Part shown: positions 1 through 7,845 of the stretch, one piece after another
Layout: each line of letters begins with the position of its first letter
Numbering within the stretch: position 1 is the stretch's first letter
DNA from: Oscillospiraceae bacterium
Lineage (GTDB): Bacteria; Bacillota; Clostridia; Oscillospirales; Oscillospiraceae
Direction of reading: 5' to 3'
Length of the DNA: 32,702 nt
Assembly: GCA_021201735.1 (NCBI GenBank)
Contig: JAJQEJ010000027.1
Span: forward strand, 1-32,702
The notes under the pieces: model-generated
Database searches by the model: none
What the model saw: the letters and a program-made list of their open reading frames with translations, nothing else
What the model was told of the DNA's origin: nothing
Made by a program: the position numbers and the translations under genes

Positions 1-1
1 C

Positions 2-40
2 TTTTGTACATTTTTTCCCCGCCCTTTTTGTGCATTTTTA
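2..40. repeat. Imperfect direct repeat at the left edge
   Basis: Two copies of a T-rich motif, TTTTGTACATTTTT (about 2-15) and TTTTGTGCATTTTT (about 26-39), differ by one base. They lie about 80 bases beyond the end of the serine recombinase gene. Large serine recombinases usually sit near one end of their element, so this could belong to an attachment site, but no partner site is visible. Confidence 0.4.
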
Positions 41-93
41 GATTGCCATTGACACAGCTACATGCAACGAGCATCATATGAAATGCCGCGTTA

Positions 94-117
94 TTCCGTG
101 TGCAATTTCGTGTGCAA
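94..117. repeat. Tandem 12-bp repeat next to the recombinase 3' end
   Basis: TTCCGTGTGCAA (94-105) is directly followed by TTTCGTGTGCAA (106-117), one mismatch apart. The pair ends three bases before the stop codon of the recombinase gene. No other gene is seen in positions 1-120. It could be a recombinase binding or crossover site; that is inference from position only. Confidence 0.5.
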
Positions 118-120
118 AAA

Positions 121-1698
121 TCAATATTCTGAGGGGTATGTTTGATCTTTCGAGAACATGGATGTACTAAAGACGAAACGGATAGACACGTTGAAAATAA
201 AAGGAAAATCCCCGATTCCTTGTTGATCAAAGAATCGGGGATTTGGTGCACCAGGGCAATCCAAATCCGAACCTTTTATATCCTCGAACGTGACGGTCTT
301 TGTGCCGTCCTTATAGTTGAATGTAATGATGATTTTATCGTCATACAGATAAATCGCATTGATAAACGCATCAATCAGCATCTTCCTGTGCGCCTGCTGC
401 CGGACATCCAGCTTGCGGAACCGATGGAGCCAGAACTTCACGAACTCCGCATCGACCTTTGGGCGGATAAGATTTTCACTGGCAATCTTGATTTCCAAAT
501 CCTCTTTGCTGGCTTCCAGTTCTTCCAGTCTGGTTTTCGTGGATGGGGTAAGTATTCCCTGCTGTATGGCGTTGAGCAGATTCTGGATGCCCGTATCGGC
601 CTCCTGCAACTGCTGCTCATAAAGCGGGAGGCTGGTGCTCTCACGCTCCTGCAAATCCATCACCATTGAGACGATGGCCTCAATCGCCGTATCGTCCATG
701 ACGATTTTCATCGTCTCATCAATGACCAAATCCTCAAGCCAGAGCTTTTTGACAGGCTTCTTTTTGCAGGTCTTTCTCTTTTTTGCATTGACGCATTTGT
801 AATAGTGATGGACTATCTTTGTGCGGCTCGTGCCGCTCTCGCCGCAGAGGTAGGCTCCGCAATGACCGCAGAATAATTTGGTAGTGAGTAGATAATCGTC
901 CTCTGCCTTGTGACGGGCAGGGGCTTTTTTGTTTTTCGCCATCTTCTCCTGTACGCGGTCAAATAATTCCTGTGGCACAATGGCGGGGATGCCATCGGGG
1001 ATAATCACATCCCGGTATCGGAACTCACCCATGTAGCGGCGGTTGTTCAGCATAACCTGGACGCTGTTGAAATTCATCGGTCGCCCAAGTGTATTCATCA
1101 CGCCCCGCTCGTTGAGCCAATCCCGGATTTCGGTCATGGTCAAACCCTCGTCGTAACGCTTAAACGCATCCAGGACAAAGGGGGCGGTCAGGGGGTTAAT
1201 CTGAAAATGACGCTCATCATCAATTACATAACCGAGGGGGAGAGAGCCGCCGTTGTATTTGCATTTCAACGCGTTGTCTGTCATGCCGCGAATAACTTTT
1301 TCGGACAGGTCGGCGGAGTAGTATTCCGCATATCCCTCCAGGACGGATTCCAGAATGATGCCCTCCGCGCCCTCGGAGATGACCTCGGTGGCAGAGACGA
1401 CTTTCACGCCGTTCTTTTTCAGCGTGGACTTATATCTGGCACTGTCATAGCGATTTCGCGCAAACCTGTCCAATTTCCAGACGATGACCACATCAAACAA
1501 TTTCTTGCTGCTGTCCTTAATCATATTCTGAAACTCCGGGCGGTTGTCCGTCTTGGCAGAGAACGCCCGGTCGATGTAATGGCGCAAAACCGTAATACCG
1601 TTCTTCTCGGCAAAGGCGGTGCACTCACGAAGCTGGCCCTCGATAGATTCTTCGCGCTGAGAGTCTGAACTGTATCGGGCGTAGATAACTGCTTTCAT
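121..1698 (-). CDS. Large serine recombinase (site-specific integrase/resolvase family)
   Basis: This 525-residue protein should cut and rejoin DNA to move or invert a mobile element. The N-terminal resolvase domain (about 1-145) starts with an ARYSSDSQ motif; Ser10 is the likely nucleophile, and KLDRFARNR (75-83) is the conserved arginine region. A recombinase domain follows (about 150-255), then a zinc ribbon with Cys277, Cys280, Cys302 and Cys311, and a coiled coil (about 345-405), all typical of the large serine integrases of clostridial elements. The start at 1698 overlaps the stop of the upstream repressor gene in an ATGA arrangement, so translation is probably coupled. The last 40 or so residues look unlike the family: residues 486-498 are encoded by a perfect hairpin that resembles a terminator, so the natural end may have been replaced when the element joined its present neighbour. 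Confidence 0.93.
   Translation of the reverse strand: MKAVIYARYSSDSQREESIEGQLRECTAFAEKNGITVLRHYIDRAFSAKTDNRPEFQNMIKDSSKKLFDVVIVWKLDRFARNRYDSARYKSTLKKNGVKVVSATEVISEGAEGIILESVLEGYAEYYSADLSEKVIRGMTDNALKCKYNGGSLPLGYVIDDERHFQINPLTAPFVLDAFKRYDEGLTMTEIRDWLNERGVMNTLGRPMNFNSVQVMLNNRRYMGEFRYRDVIIPDGIPAIVPQELFDRVQEKMAKNKKAPARHKAEDDYLLTTKLFCGHCGAYLCGESGTSRTKIVHHYYKCVNAKKRKTCKKKPVKKLWLEDLVIDETMKIVMDDTAIEAIVSMVMDLQERESTSLPLYEQQLQEADTGIQNLLNAIQQGILTPSTKTRLEELEASKEDLEIKIASENLIRPKVDAEFVKFWLHRFRKLDVRQQAHRKMLIDAFINAIYLYDDKIIITFNYKDGTKTVTFEDIKGSDLDCPGAPNPRFFDQQGIGDFPFIFNVSIRFVFSTSMFSKDQTYPSEY
206..244 (-). terminator. Terminator-like hairpin inside the recombinase 3' end
   Basis: A perfect 13-bp stem (206-218 with 232-244, AAATCCCCGATTC and its complement) has a 13-base loop. 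On the minus strand it is followed by TTTTCCTTTTATTTT. It lies within the coding frame of the recombinase, before the stop at 121. Confidence 0.6.
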
Positions 1699-2051
1699 TC
1701 CTTCGCCTCCTTCAGCATTTTGGCAAGCGTCTCTTTCAGCCGTTCATTCATTGGAGATTTGGGGTCAAAGCACATCTCAATGAACTTTTCCATCTCCGGG
1801 GCGCTCTCCTCAATTTTGGGCCTGTATTCATACAGCTTGCCCTGTGGGTCGTCGGTGCGCCCAAAGATATAATCGAGGGAAACGTCAAAGTAGTCCGCAT
1901 AGTGAAGAAGCGTTTCAAGCGTGGGATTGGCCTGGTCATTTTCGTATCGGTTGATTGTCGATTGCTTTAGCCCGACAATGGGTGCCATCTTCACCTGTGA
2001 TATTCCCAATCTGTTTCGCAGTGTCCGCAATCTCTCCGCTACAATTTTCAT
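1695..2051 (-). CDS. XRE/Cro-CI family transcriptional regulator
   Basis: This 118-residue protein has an N-terminal helix-turn-helix (about residues 6-60) with the XRE pattern: LRTLRNRLGISQVKMA, then a recognition helix in KQSTINRYEN, then LETLLHYADYFDVSLDYIFGRTD. The acidic C-terminal half is probably for dimerisation. It is the first gene of a two-gene unit with the serine recombinase; the stop overlaps the recombinase start by four bases. A likely role is repression of the recombinase operon, by analogy with element-borne repressors; the target is not shown. A clear GGGGAGG ribosome binding site precedes the ATG at 2051, and a promoter sits 30 to 60 bases upstream. Confidence 0.9.
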   Translation of the reverse strand: MKIVAERLRTLRNRLGISQVKMAPIVGLKQSTINRYENDQANPTLETLLHYADYFDVSLDYIFGRTDDPQGKLYEYRPKIEESAPEMEKFIEMCFDPKSPMNERLKETLAKMLKEAKE

Positions 2052-2079
2052 CGCAATACCTCCCCGGATTGTTAATCAT

Positions 2080-2109
2080 ATTGTACCACGATATGGGGTT
2101 TATAAGCAA
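2080..2109 (-). promoter_or_regulatory. Promoter of the repressor-recombinase unit
   Basis: On the minus strand TTGCTT (2104-2109) is followed after 18 bases by TACAAT (2080-2085). The ATG of the XRE gene is about 29 bases below the -10 box. Confidence 0.6.
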
Positions 2110-2132
2110 CACATAAATTGCATATTTTCAAA

Positions 2133-2168
2133 AAATGCCGCCAAACTTCTTTCCGTCTGGCGGCATTT
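2133..2168 (-). terminator. Rho-independent terminator of the GLUG-protein remnant
   Basis: A perfect 11-bp stem (2133-2143 with 2158-2168, AAATGCCGCCA and complement) is followed on the minus strand by a run of T. It lies just downstream of the stop codon of the GLUG fragment and is probably its original terminator. Confidence 0.75.
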
Positions 2169-2189
2169 CAACATCAGCGCATATCTTGC

Positions 2190-2354
2190 CTATTCTCCAG
2201 GTACTTCATAGCCTGTGGTGTCGGTGTCGAAGTAGCCGTATGTGATGTCGCCGGTATTGGACCCCACCAGGCCGCCGGTGTTGATGCCGGTGCCGGTAAC
2301 GTCCCCCGTGGCGTAGCTGTTTGTGATTGTGCCGCCGTCATTGTACCCCGCCAA
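2190..2354 (-). pseudogene. 3' remnant of a GLUG-repeat surface protein
   Basis: The minus strand encodes about 54 residues ending at the stop at 2190-2192. They contain AGYNDGGTITNSYATGDVTG, then GGLVGSNTGDI, then YGYFDTDTTGY. This is the GLUG-motif pattern of large secreted or cell-surface proteins, in which GGLVG units recur with NSYATG stretches. There is no start codon or ribosome binding site; going upstream the frame closes at a TAG at 2355-2357, exactly where the next glycine of a repeat would be expected. It is therefore the C-terminal end of a longer gene cut off by insertion of the sequence carrying the ABC transporter. The terminator is kept. Confidence 0.75.
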
Positions 2355-2425
2355 CTACGGTTTTTTTATTACCGCACGGTTGCCCTCCTAATTTTCAATG
2401 CTTATCCGTTATAGTTGTCCACCGT

Positions 2426-3061
2426 TTACAAGTGAATATTCCGTTTTGCACATGAGGCAACAAAAGCGTCATGCGTGACAACAATCACGGTTTTGCCCTC
2501 TTTATTAAGCTCGTTCAATATGCCTAAAACGTAATTCCTGTTCTTTTCGTCCAAGCTGCCCGTCGGTTCGTCGGCTAAGATGATTTTGGGTGACTTCACA
2601 ATTATTTTGGCTAAAGCGACGCGCTGCTGCTCCCCGCCGCTTAATGTGAAGATTTTTCGTTTCTCGTAGCCTTGCAATCCGACCTGTGCCAAGGCGTTTG
2701 CGATAAAGCGTTTTTTGGCTGTACGGGAAATCTTTTTGAACCGTAAGACAATCGCTAAATTCTTCTCGACGGTTTCGGTATCAATCAGCCCGTAATTCTG
2801 AAACAAGTAAGACACATCATAGCGTCTCAGGCGCGTGGCTTCACGCGACGAAAACTTAGGGTTTTTACACCCGCAAATCTCAACCGTGCCACGATTGGGC
2901 GCATCAAGCATACCAATAATATTTAAGATTGTTGTTTTGCCCTTTCCGCTTTCTCCGGTAATTGAGATATAATCGCCGGCGGCTATATCCAACGAGAAGT
3001 TATTCAAAACCGCGTTGTCACCATATTTCTTGCAAATATTCGTCAATTTAATATCCTGCAT
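2426..3061 (-). CDS. ABC transporter ATP-binding protein, bacteriocin-export type
   Basis: This 211-residue ATPase powers the membrane protein encoded just upstream. Walker A is GESGKGKTT (residues 36-44; the usual second serine is a lysine), the signature is LSGGEQQR, Walker B is IILADEPTGSLD and the switch histidine is in VVTHD. The pattern matches the MacB/LolD-like ATPases and especially those paired with bacteriocin-associated membrane proteins (lactococcin 972 group). I chose the ATG at 3061 because a good AAAGGGG ribosome binding site precedes it and the preceding stop overlaps it as TAATG; an upstream start at 3115 lies inside the permease gene. The C-terminus is short, ending soon after the H-loop, but this is common in the group. 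Substrate unknown. Confidence 0.9.
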   Translation of the reverse strand: MQDIKLTNICKKYGDNAVLNNFSLDIAAGDYISITGESGKGKTTILNIIGMLDAPNRGTVEICGCKNPKFSSREATRLRRYDVSYLFQNYGLIDTETVEKNLAIVLRFKKISRTAKKRFIANALAQVGLQGYEKRKIFTLSGGEQQRVALAKIIVKSPKIILADEPTGSLDEKNRNYVLGILNELNKEGKTVIVVTHDAFVASCAKRNIHL

Positions 3062-5106
3062 TATTCTGCCCCTTTCAAGACTTCGTATAGTTTTGCTGTT
3101 GTGTGTTTTCTGCATATGACAAATGCACCGATAATTTCAATGATAAATGCGCCAATGATAAGGTAGTGGTTAAAGGATACTTGCATAGCGGCTTCCGCAA
3201 AGAACACTGCTATTATAGTTAGTAAATAGCTGACGATTATGATGATTAGGTGCTGGCGTATACAGCTTATCAATGAATATCCCTCCACAAGACAAAATGC
3301 AATTTTCCGGCGAGAGTTTTCACAATACAGCTTAGCGGAAAAGAGTATCAGGCACGCCAAGCCGATAGACAAAATAATCGTCTGCGTTCCATACAGAAGA
3401 AGCATTTGGAATTGGTGACTTAGTACATCATCAAAGTTTGAAAGGATATAGGGTGTTTGAAGCGTTACCGCGTCAATGCCGGTTTCTTTCAGCACGGGTA
3501 ATAGCTCCGAATACGGCTCGTCGGTGTGCGGTTTTATGAAATACGCTCCCCGCGAACAATAGCCGAGGACAAATATACCCTCCAAATCGTCTGCGCTCAT
3601 AACAATGATAATCGGTTGGTCTATTTCCCCATATGAACCGCTACCTGAGCTTGCATTGTAAGAATAAACATTTGAGTTTACACCATCATAGACAATAAAG
3701 TTCACTTCCTTAGAATAGGCAACCAGCGCAAACTCACGGTACTTATCTATCCGGTCTAATTTCAATTCAGGGATAAGAATATTGATTGCTCCCTCTACAA
3801 AATCGTCTGAAATAATAGCGTTACCACTCATGTCATATATCGGATTAAGTAATAGGTAATTGCCGTTTACGGTTATTTCCTCTTGCCCAAATTCTTCACA
3901 TAGCGTCTTTCCGCTTAGTAAATCCACTTCATAATTGCTTGCGTCGACTAAAATACCGTCGTATTTTTCCTCGGTCGCCTTATAAAAGGCGAGGTAATTA
4001 TCTTCTAAGCCGTTATATGACGCATTGTTTTCAAAAATAGGTATTGTTACGTACCCGTTCACCTTTTCGGCAACGAATTGCGATGTTTCATACGTGTTAT
4101 AGGCTATCTGAACATTGCGGATTGCTATTGACATGAAAAAAACAATGAATACCAAGAAAACGCATTTTACCGCCATTGTGATGTAATACATGGCTTTTTT
4201 CGGGGCTTTCCCTTTTATTTGCTCCGAGCCTTTTTGCGTGAAGATTATTATAAGCGTGATTAGCGCACCACCGCCAAAAGCGATTAGACCAATCAAGATG
4301 TAAAATGCCGTAAAAGTTATATATTGTGATAGAGCGTCCCTAAATGCGAAAAGTGCAAAGGCAAGGTTAACAAGCTCGATTACAAGTAGGCAGCCTAAAA
4401 AGGTTTTCCCATTAGAACGTATTTCGTCAACCAAAATATCAAGTGGTCGATACCCTTCCATTTTCCGTAAGACATTCGTTTTTCCGTTTGATAGGACGTA
4501 AAACGCCATGCTCATAATCATTAAACAGATTGGTATGAGAGCGAATAGCACGACGGACATTTTACCCGATATATACGCTTCGGAACGGGCGGTGACGGTA
4601 TATCCCAAATCAGAAATAATCGTGGTTACCTCGTTATAACTGTCAGCTGCGACGTAATAGGTGCAAGACGATAAATCATAGACCGCCGCTTTTTCCAAGC
4701 TGTAAAAGGTAATGTCTTGAAACATTGAGGACACTTGAAACTTGTATGTTGTGTATCCCTCCGGGGCTGTTGTAGAGATACATTCGTTATCCCCAAGAGG
4801 AAAATTATCATACCGATTATTGGTATTGATAAAGTCATTTGTGTTTGTCGTTCGGAAATAGATATACTGCGCCTTTTCCCCCGATATATCTACATATCGG
4901 TACATAATATCCGCATTGACAGCTTCTAAAGCGGAATTGATTTCATTAAGGAATTGTGTGTTTGTAACCGTTTCCGGCTTTTCGATTGTAATTCTCTGCT
5001 TGTCTTGTTCAATTCTGTCCACACCATCATAGGAGTAATTTATGCAGGATAGGACGGCTAAGACCGTAAACAAGACTACAAAGCTGAATAACATTAGTTT
5101 TCTCAT
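3061..5106 (-). CDS. Bacteriocin-associated ABC transporter membrane protein (FtsX/DUF1430-like)
   Basis: The 681-residue protein has one N-terminal membrane segment (about 4-22), a large extracytoplasmic region, a block of membrane segments (about 185-330), a second extracytoplasmic region (about 335-585) and a C-terminal block of three segments. This layout and length fit the bacteriocin-associated integral membrane family, whose members act with a MacB-type ATPase in peptide export or self-protection. The ATG at 5106 is preceded by AAGGGAG; longer frames upstream lack such a site. It is coupled to the ATPase gene (TAATG overlap). No small peptide gene is visible beside it, so the cargo is unknown, and it may instead serve immunity. 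Expression is probably under control of the kinase-regulator pair encoded immediately upstream but in a separate transcription unit. Confidence 0.8.
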   Translation of the reverse strand: MRKLMLFSFVVLFTVLAVLSCINYSYDGVDRIEQDKQRITIEKPETVTNTQFLNEINSALEAVNADIMYRYVDISGEKAQYIYFRTTNTNDFINTNNRYDNFPLGDNECISTTAPEGYTTYKFQVSSMFQDITFYSLEKAAVYDLSSCTYYVAADSYNEVTTIISDLGYTVTARSEAYISGKMSVVLFALIPICLMIMSMAFYVLSNGKTNVLRKMEGYRPLDILVDEIRSNGKTFLGCLLVIELVNLAFALFAFRDALSQYITFTAFYILIGLIAFGGGALITLIIIFTQKGSEQIKGKAPKKAMYYITMAVKCVFLVFIVFFMSIAIRNVQIAYNTYETSQFVAEKVNGYVTIPIFENNASYNGLEDNYLAFYKATEEKYDGILVDASNYEVDLLSGKTLCEEFGQEEITVNGNYLLLNPIYDMSGNAIISDDFVEGAINILIPELKLDRIDKYREFALVAYSKEVNFIVYDGVNSNVYSYNASSGSGSYGEIDQPIIIVMSADDLEGIFVLGYCSRGAYFIKPHTDEPYSELLPVLKETGIDAVTLQTPYILSNFDDVLSHQFQMLLLYGTQTIILSIGLACLILFSAKLYCENSRRKIAFCLVEGYSLISCIRQHLIIIIVSYLLTIIAVFFAEAAMQVSFNHYLIIGAFIIEIIGAFVICRKHTTAKLYEVLKGAE

Positions 5107-5252
5107 TGTTCGCTCTCCCTTGTGTGGCACGTTTGCCCGATTGCGTTTACAAACATACTTTAACAAACCTCGCACAAAAAATGTTCGTGTTGTCCGCCAA
5201 TAGCTGCTTTTTGACCGTGAAAAGTCTGAAAGCCCCCGAAAAAGCAAAAAGA

Positions 5253-5284
5253 AGATACCGTCGCAGGGCTGCGGCGGTATCTTT
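5253..5284 (-). terminator. Terminator between the regulator genes and the transporter genes
   Basis: A 13-bp stem with one G-T pair (5253-5265 with 5272-5284) is followed on the minus strand by TTCTTTTTGCTTTTTC. It lies 7 bases beyond the kinase stop and 147 bases before the permease start, so the transporter pair should have its own promoter in 5107-5250; I could not pick one with confidence. Confidence 0.8.
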
Positions 5285-5290
5285 GGTTTA

Positions 5291-6589
5291 TCAATAGAAC
5301 AATATCACGGTAACAACAAATTGCTGATTATCATAGGTGTATTTAACTGTTCCCTCGTAATTTTCGGCAGCGGCCTTGACGCTCTGAATACCCCATCCAT
5401 GCAATAGTGTATCGGATTTTGTCGTGATAATTTTCCCATCTTGCATCTTAACCGGCTCGAAAATATCATTGCTGACTTGAATAGTTAAAAAGCTATTGAT
5501 TTTCCGTATTGTGACCTTGACTTCCTTTTTGCCTTGACCTTTCATCACCGCTTCAAGGGCATTGTCAATCAGATTAGAGAGAATGACGCATATATCGTGA
5601 GCTTGTATATTGGAATGTTTCGGATATTCAACATTATAGGTCATTTCAATGTCGTCTTTTTTTGCCTTTTCAAGTTTGCTGTTGAGAATAGCGTCTACCA
5701 CATCAACGCCAGTCCAAACCACCCTGTTCAAATCCTTTACGGGTTCGCTTATGCGCTCGATATATTCCTTTGCCTCGGATACCGCATTTGTATCAAGCAG
5801 CTGGTACAGCGTATCAAGGTGATTGTTTATATCATGGTGCAGTTTGGCGTTTTTCGCATAAACGACGTTGAGCGTTTCGTAGCTATCTTCCAGCATTTGA
5901 TTTCGCAGCTCTATCATTTCAAGTTCTGCGTCTTTCATTTTCTTTTTAACGGTGTAACCATGATAAAACGCAAAACAGATAATGGCGCATACCGATAAAA
6001 ACCAAAGCTGATTGATCGCATAAGGAAAAGTGTCAAAGGTCATTTTAGCGAGGATTAAACACACTATGCAACCGGCAATCGTCACTCGGATGAAAAAAGT
6101 TCGGCTATCTTTGTTGAAATGGAACTTGACTAAATACTTGCGAATTAGCAGATAGCATAATACCCATAGCAATTTAGTCGATAAAACGACAATCATTCTT
6201 TCTATTCCGGTATTGCTTACCAGAGTTGAAAACGTATCGTATCCACCTGAAAATGTGCCAAAGGCTGTAAAAATGAAAAAGTCAAAGACGACAACGATGA
6301 GCGTGTAAAAGCTTGTAATACTCAAAGTCGTTATATAATCAATGCCATACAAAAACTTGGCTGAAATGCTCCAATACAAAACCAAAAAAAGGATCGTAAA
6401 AAGGGAAAACAATGCTATAGCATTTAGTCCTTGCACCAGTCCCACAGCTATTAGAATAATAATCCACGTCATTTTAGTCTTTTTTATGCCTTTTTGAGGA
6501 GAAAATAAGATTTGGAAAATATCATACAAGATGAATGCCTCGGCGAAGCTTGCAGCAAATTCAAGAACGAAACTCAATATATCAATCAT
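5291..6589 (-). CDS. Sensor histidine kinase, GHKL/AgrC-like (HPK10 type)
   Basis: This 432-residue kinase has an N-terminal half with about six membrane segments (roughly residues 1-215) and a cytoplasmic GHKL domain. The phosphorylated histidine is in KLHHDINNHL, the N box in ILSNLIDNALEAV and the G box in HGWGIQSVKAA. AgrC-like kinases sense peptides at the membrane and phosphorylate LytTR regulators. The ATG at 6589 overlaps the stop of the regulator gene (ATGA) and is preceded by GGGGGAAG at good spacing; a TTG at 6604 is also open but less likely. No AgrB or AgrD gene lies nearby, so the signal may be an antimicrobial peptide or a partner encoded elsewhere. The gene order (HTH, regulator, kinase, ABC pair) suggests it controls the transporter. 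Confidence 0.92.
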   Translation of the reverse strand: MIDILSFVLEFAASFAEAFILYDIFQILFSPQKGIKKTKMTWIIILIAVGLVQGLNAIALFSLFTILFLVLYWSISAKFLYGIDYITTLSITSFYTLIVVVFDFFIFTAFGTFSGGYDTFSTLVSNTGIERMIVVLSTKLLWVLCYLLIRKYLVKFHFNKDSRTFFIRVTIAGCIVCLILAKMTFDTFPYAINQLWFLSVCAIICFAFYHGYTVKKKMKDAELEMIELRNQMLEDSYETLNVVYAKNAKLHHDINNHLDTLYQLLDTNAVSEAKEYIERISEPVKDLNRVVWTGVDVVDAILNSKLEKAKKDDIEMTYNVEYPKHSNIQAHDICVILSNLIDNALEAVMKGQGKKEVKVTIRKINSFLTIQVSNDIFEPVKMQDGKIITTKSDTLLHGWGIQSVKAAAENYEGTVKYTYDNQQFVVTVILFY

Positions 6590-7305
6590 ATCTGCTTCCC
6601 CCAAAAATCATTCAGCTTTTCTTTTATCTCGTTCAGATTAGACTGACTCACTGGTATTCTCTCGCCGTTTTTTAGCTCAATCATTCCGTTTTTCATGTTC
6701 ATAATATGGAGTATGTTGACAATATCTCCTCTGCCAACATACAAAAAATCTGCTGAACCTAATTCCTCATAAACTTGCGAAAGACTTTTTCTAACCTTAA
6801 CAATCTGTCCGTTCAGTTGTATTATAAGTGCATTTTTGCCCTCACGTCGGACATAGATGATTTTTTGCAGCGGTATTTTTTCATATCTTGTCGGGGTGCT
6901 GATTGTATAATACTCTTCCGCTTGTAATTGGAGCATATTAACTGCGTCGGCTAAAGCGCGGGGTAGGCGTTTACCTAACTCGGTTTTCGGTATATAGCGA
7001 AATATCGAAAGCGCGTAAGCGTCAACGGCATATTTTATGTGACTGGTAATGAAAATTATCATCAAGTCCGGCAGACGTTCCTTAATAATTTTTGCCAATT
7101 CCATACCGTCTATTTCGGGCATTTCAATATCACTCAAAAGCAAATCAAAATGTTTGCCCTCGTCAATATCAAAAAACAACATTTTGCTTTGTTCATAGAA
7201 AGAGATTGCAGCATGGGTCTTATTTTGGGCAAGGAAAAGAGATACGTTTTTTTCTAATAGTTCACCGTGCTGCTTATCATCATCACAAATCGCAATCCGT
7301 ATCAT
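6586..7305 (-). CDS. LytTR-family response regulator (AgrA/VirR-like)
   Basis: The 239-residue protein has a receiver domain (about 1-120) beginning IRIAICDDD with the phosphate acceptor Asp in LLLSDIEMPEIDG and the conserved lysine in IPKTELGK, followed by a LytTR DNA-binding domain (about 140-235; IPLQKIIYVRREGKNALI, then LSQVYEELGSADFLYVGRG). It is the partner of the GHKL kinase, whose start overlaps its stop. I chose the ATG at 7305 because AAGGAGGGG precedes it by seven to eight bases. Its coding start overlaps the end of the small HTH gene by about 23 bases. LytTR proteins bind two short direct repeats one or two helical turns apart; a 22-bp-spaced pair lies upstream of the operon promoter. 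Confidence 0.93.
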   Translation of the reverse strand: MIRIAICDDDKQHGELLEKNVSLFLAQNKTHAAISFYEQSKMLFFDIDEGKHFDLLLSDIEMPEIDGMELAKIIKERLPDLMIIFITSHIKYAVDAYALSIFRYIPKTELGKRLPRALADAVNMLQLQAEEYYTISTPTRYEKIPLQKIIYVRREGKNALIIQLNGQIVKVRKSLSQVYEELGSADFLYVGRGDIVNILHIMNMKNGMIELKNGERIPVSQSNLNEIKEKLNDFWGKQI

Positions 7306-7480
7306 GTGATTTCCCCTCCTTGTACCGCCTATCTTCCGGCTTTTCCGCATCGGCGGGAATAAGCCAAAGATTGCCTTTTTTTATCGCGCCCGGTATGCGT
7401 CCGGCGGCGCAATAATAGTTCACCATGCGATGGGTAACGCCCCACTTCTCGCAAATCTCTTTCCCCGTCAAGTAATCCAT
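7283..7480 (-). CDS. Small helix-turn-helix DNA-binding protein (MerR/excisionase-like)
   Basis: This 65-residue protein reads MDYLTGKEICEKWGVTHRMV at the start, then YYCAAGRIPGAIKKGNLWLIP. The pattern of a helix-turn-helix followed by a short basic wing (GAIKKGNLWLIP) is shared by excisionases and small element-borne regulators of the MerR fold. The C-terminal tail (from about residue 50) is charged. It is the first gene of the operon with the LytTR regulator and GHKL kinase, overlaps the regulator start, and is preceded by GGAGGTG. Such proteins often accompany element-borne resistance or transporter operons in clostridia. It may bind the palindrome within its own promoter; that is inference. 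Confidence 0.82.
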   Translation of the reverse strand: MDYLTGKEICEKWGVTHRMVNYYCAAGRIPGAIKKGNLWLIPADAEKPEDRRYKEGKSHDTDCDL

Positions 7481-7513
7481 AAAAACACACCTCCGTCCTT
7501 TTTCTCAAATACT

Positions 7514-7542
7514 ATTATATTTCCTGCACGGGAAATATGCAA
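7514..7542 (-). promoter_or_regulatory. Promoter of the HTH-regulator-kinase operon with embedded palindrome
   Basis: On the minus strand TTGCAT (7537-7542) and TATAAT (7514-7519) are 17 bases apart. Almost the whole spacer and the inner edges of both boxes are a perfect 8-bp inverted repeat, ATATTTCC and GGAAATAT (7517-7524 and 7531-7538), with a 6-base centre. A protein bound there would block RNA polymerase, so this is a strong candidate operator. Confidence 0.75.
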
Positions 7543-7553
7543 GCAAAACTTGT

Positions 7554-7582
7554 GGCATATTAAGTGCAGAAGTAGGGCATAT
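7554..7582. promoter_or_regulatory. Direct GGCATAT pair with 22-bp period, candidate LytTR site
   Basis: GGCATAT occurs at 7554-7560 and 7576-7582, a spacing of 22 bases or two helical turns. The pair lies 12 to 40 bases upstream of the -35 box of the regulator operon. LytTR regulators usually bind two direct repeats with about this period. The match is short, so it is only a candidate. Confidence 0.4.
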
Positions 7583-7845
7583 ATATCATATTCTATCACG
7601 AACGCCTGATTCTGTCATGGGAACAGGGAAATTATTAAACTGCCCTCAATTACATACGTCGGAGTTCTCGTGTGGAAGTCAAGTTGCTGACAGTGCCAGT
7701 GGAGCGGTATGGGCAGCGTCGTATTTGCCCTTTTCTCATAGGCAGAAACATCATCACCATAGCTAACTTTATCCGCCGGGATTCCATCGCCCCGGCGGGA
7801 CGAAAGGCAAGCTGCGGCTGGACGGGAGTAAGTTTGGCTAGCAGG

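Noticed and set aside
142-669. 175-residue plus-strand frame opposite the recombinase
   Set aside because: The recombinase reading is clear on the minus strand; this frame has no ribosome site or domain.
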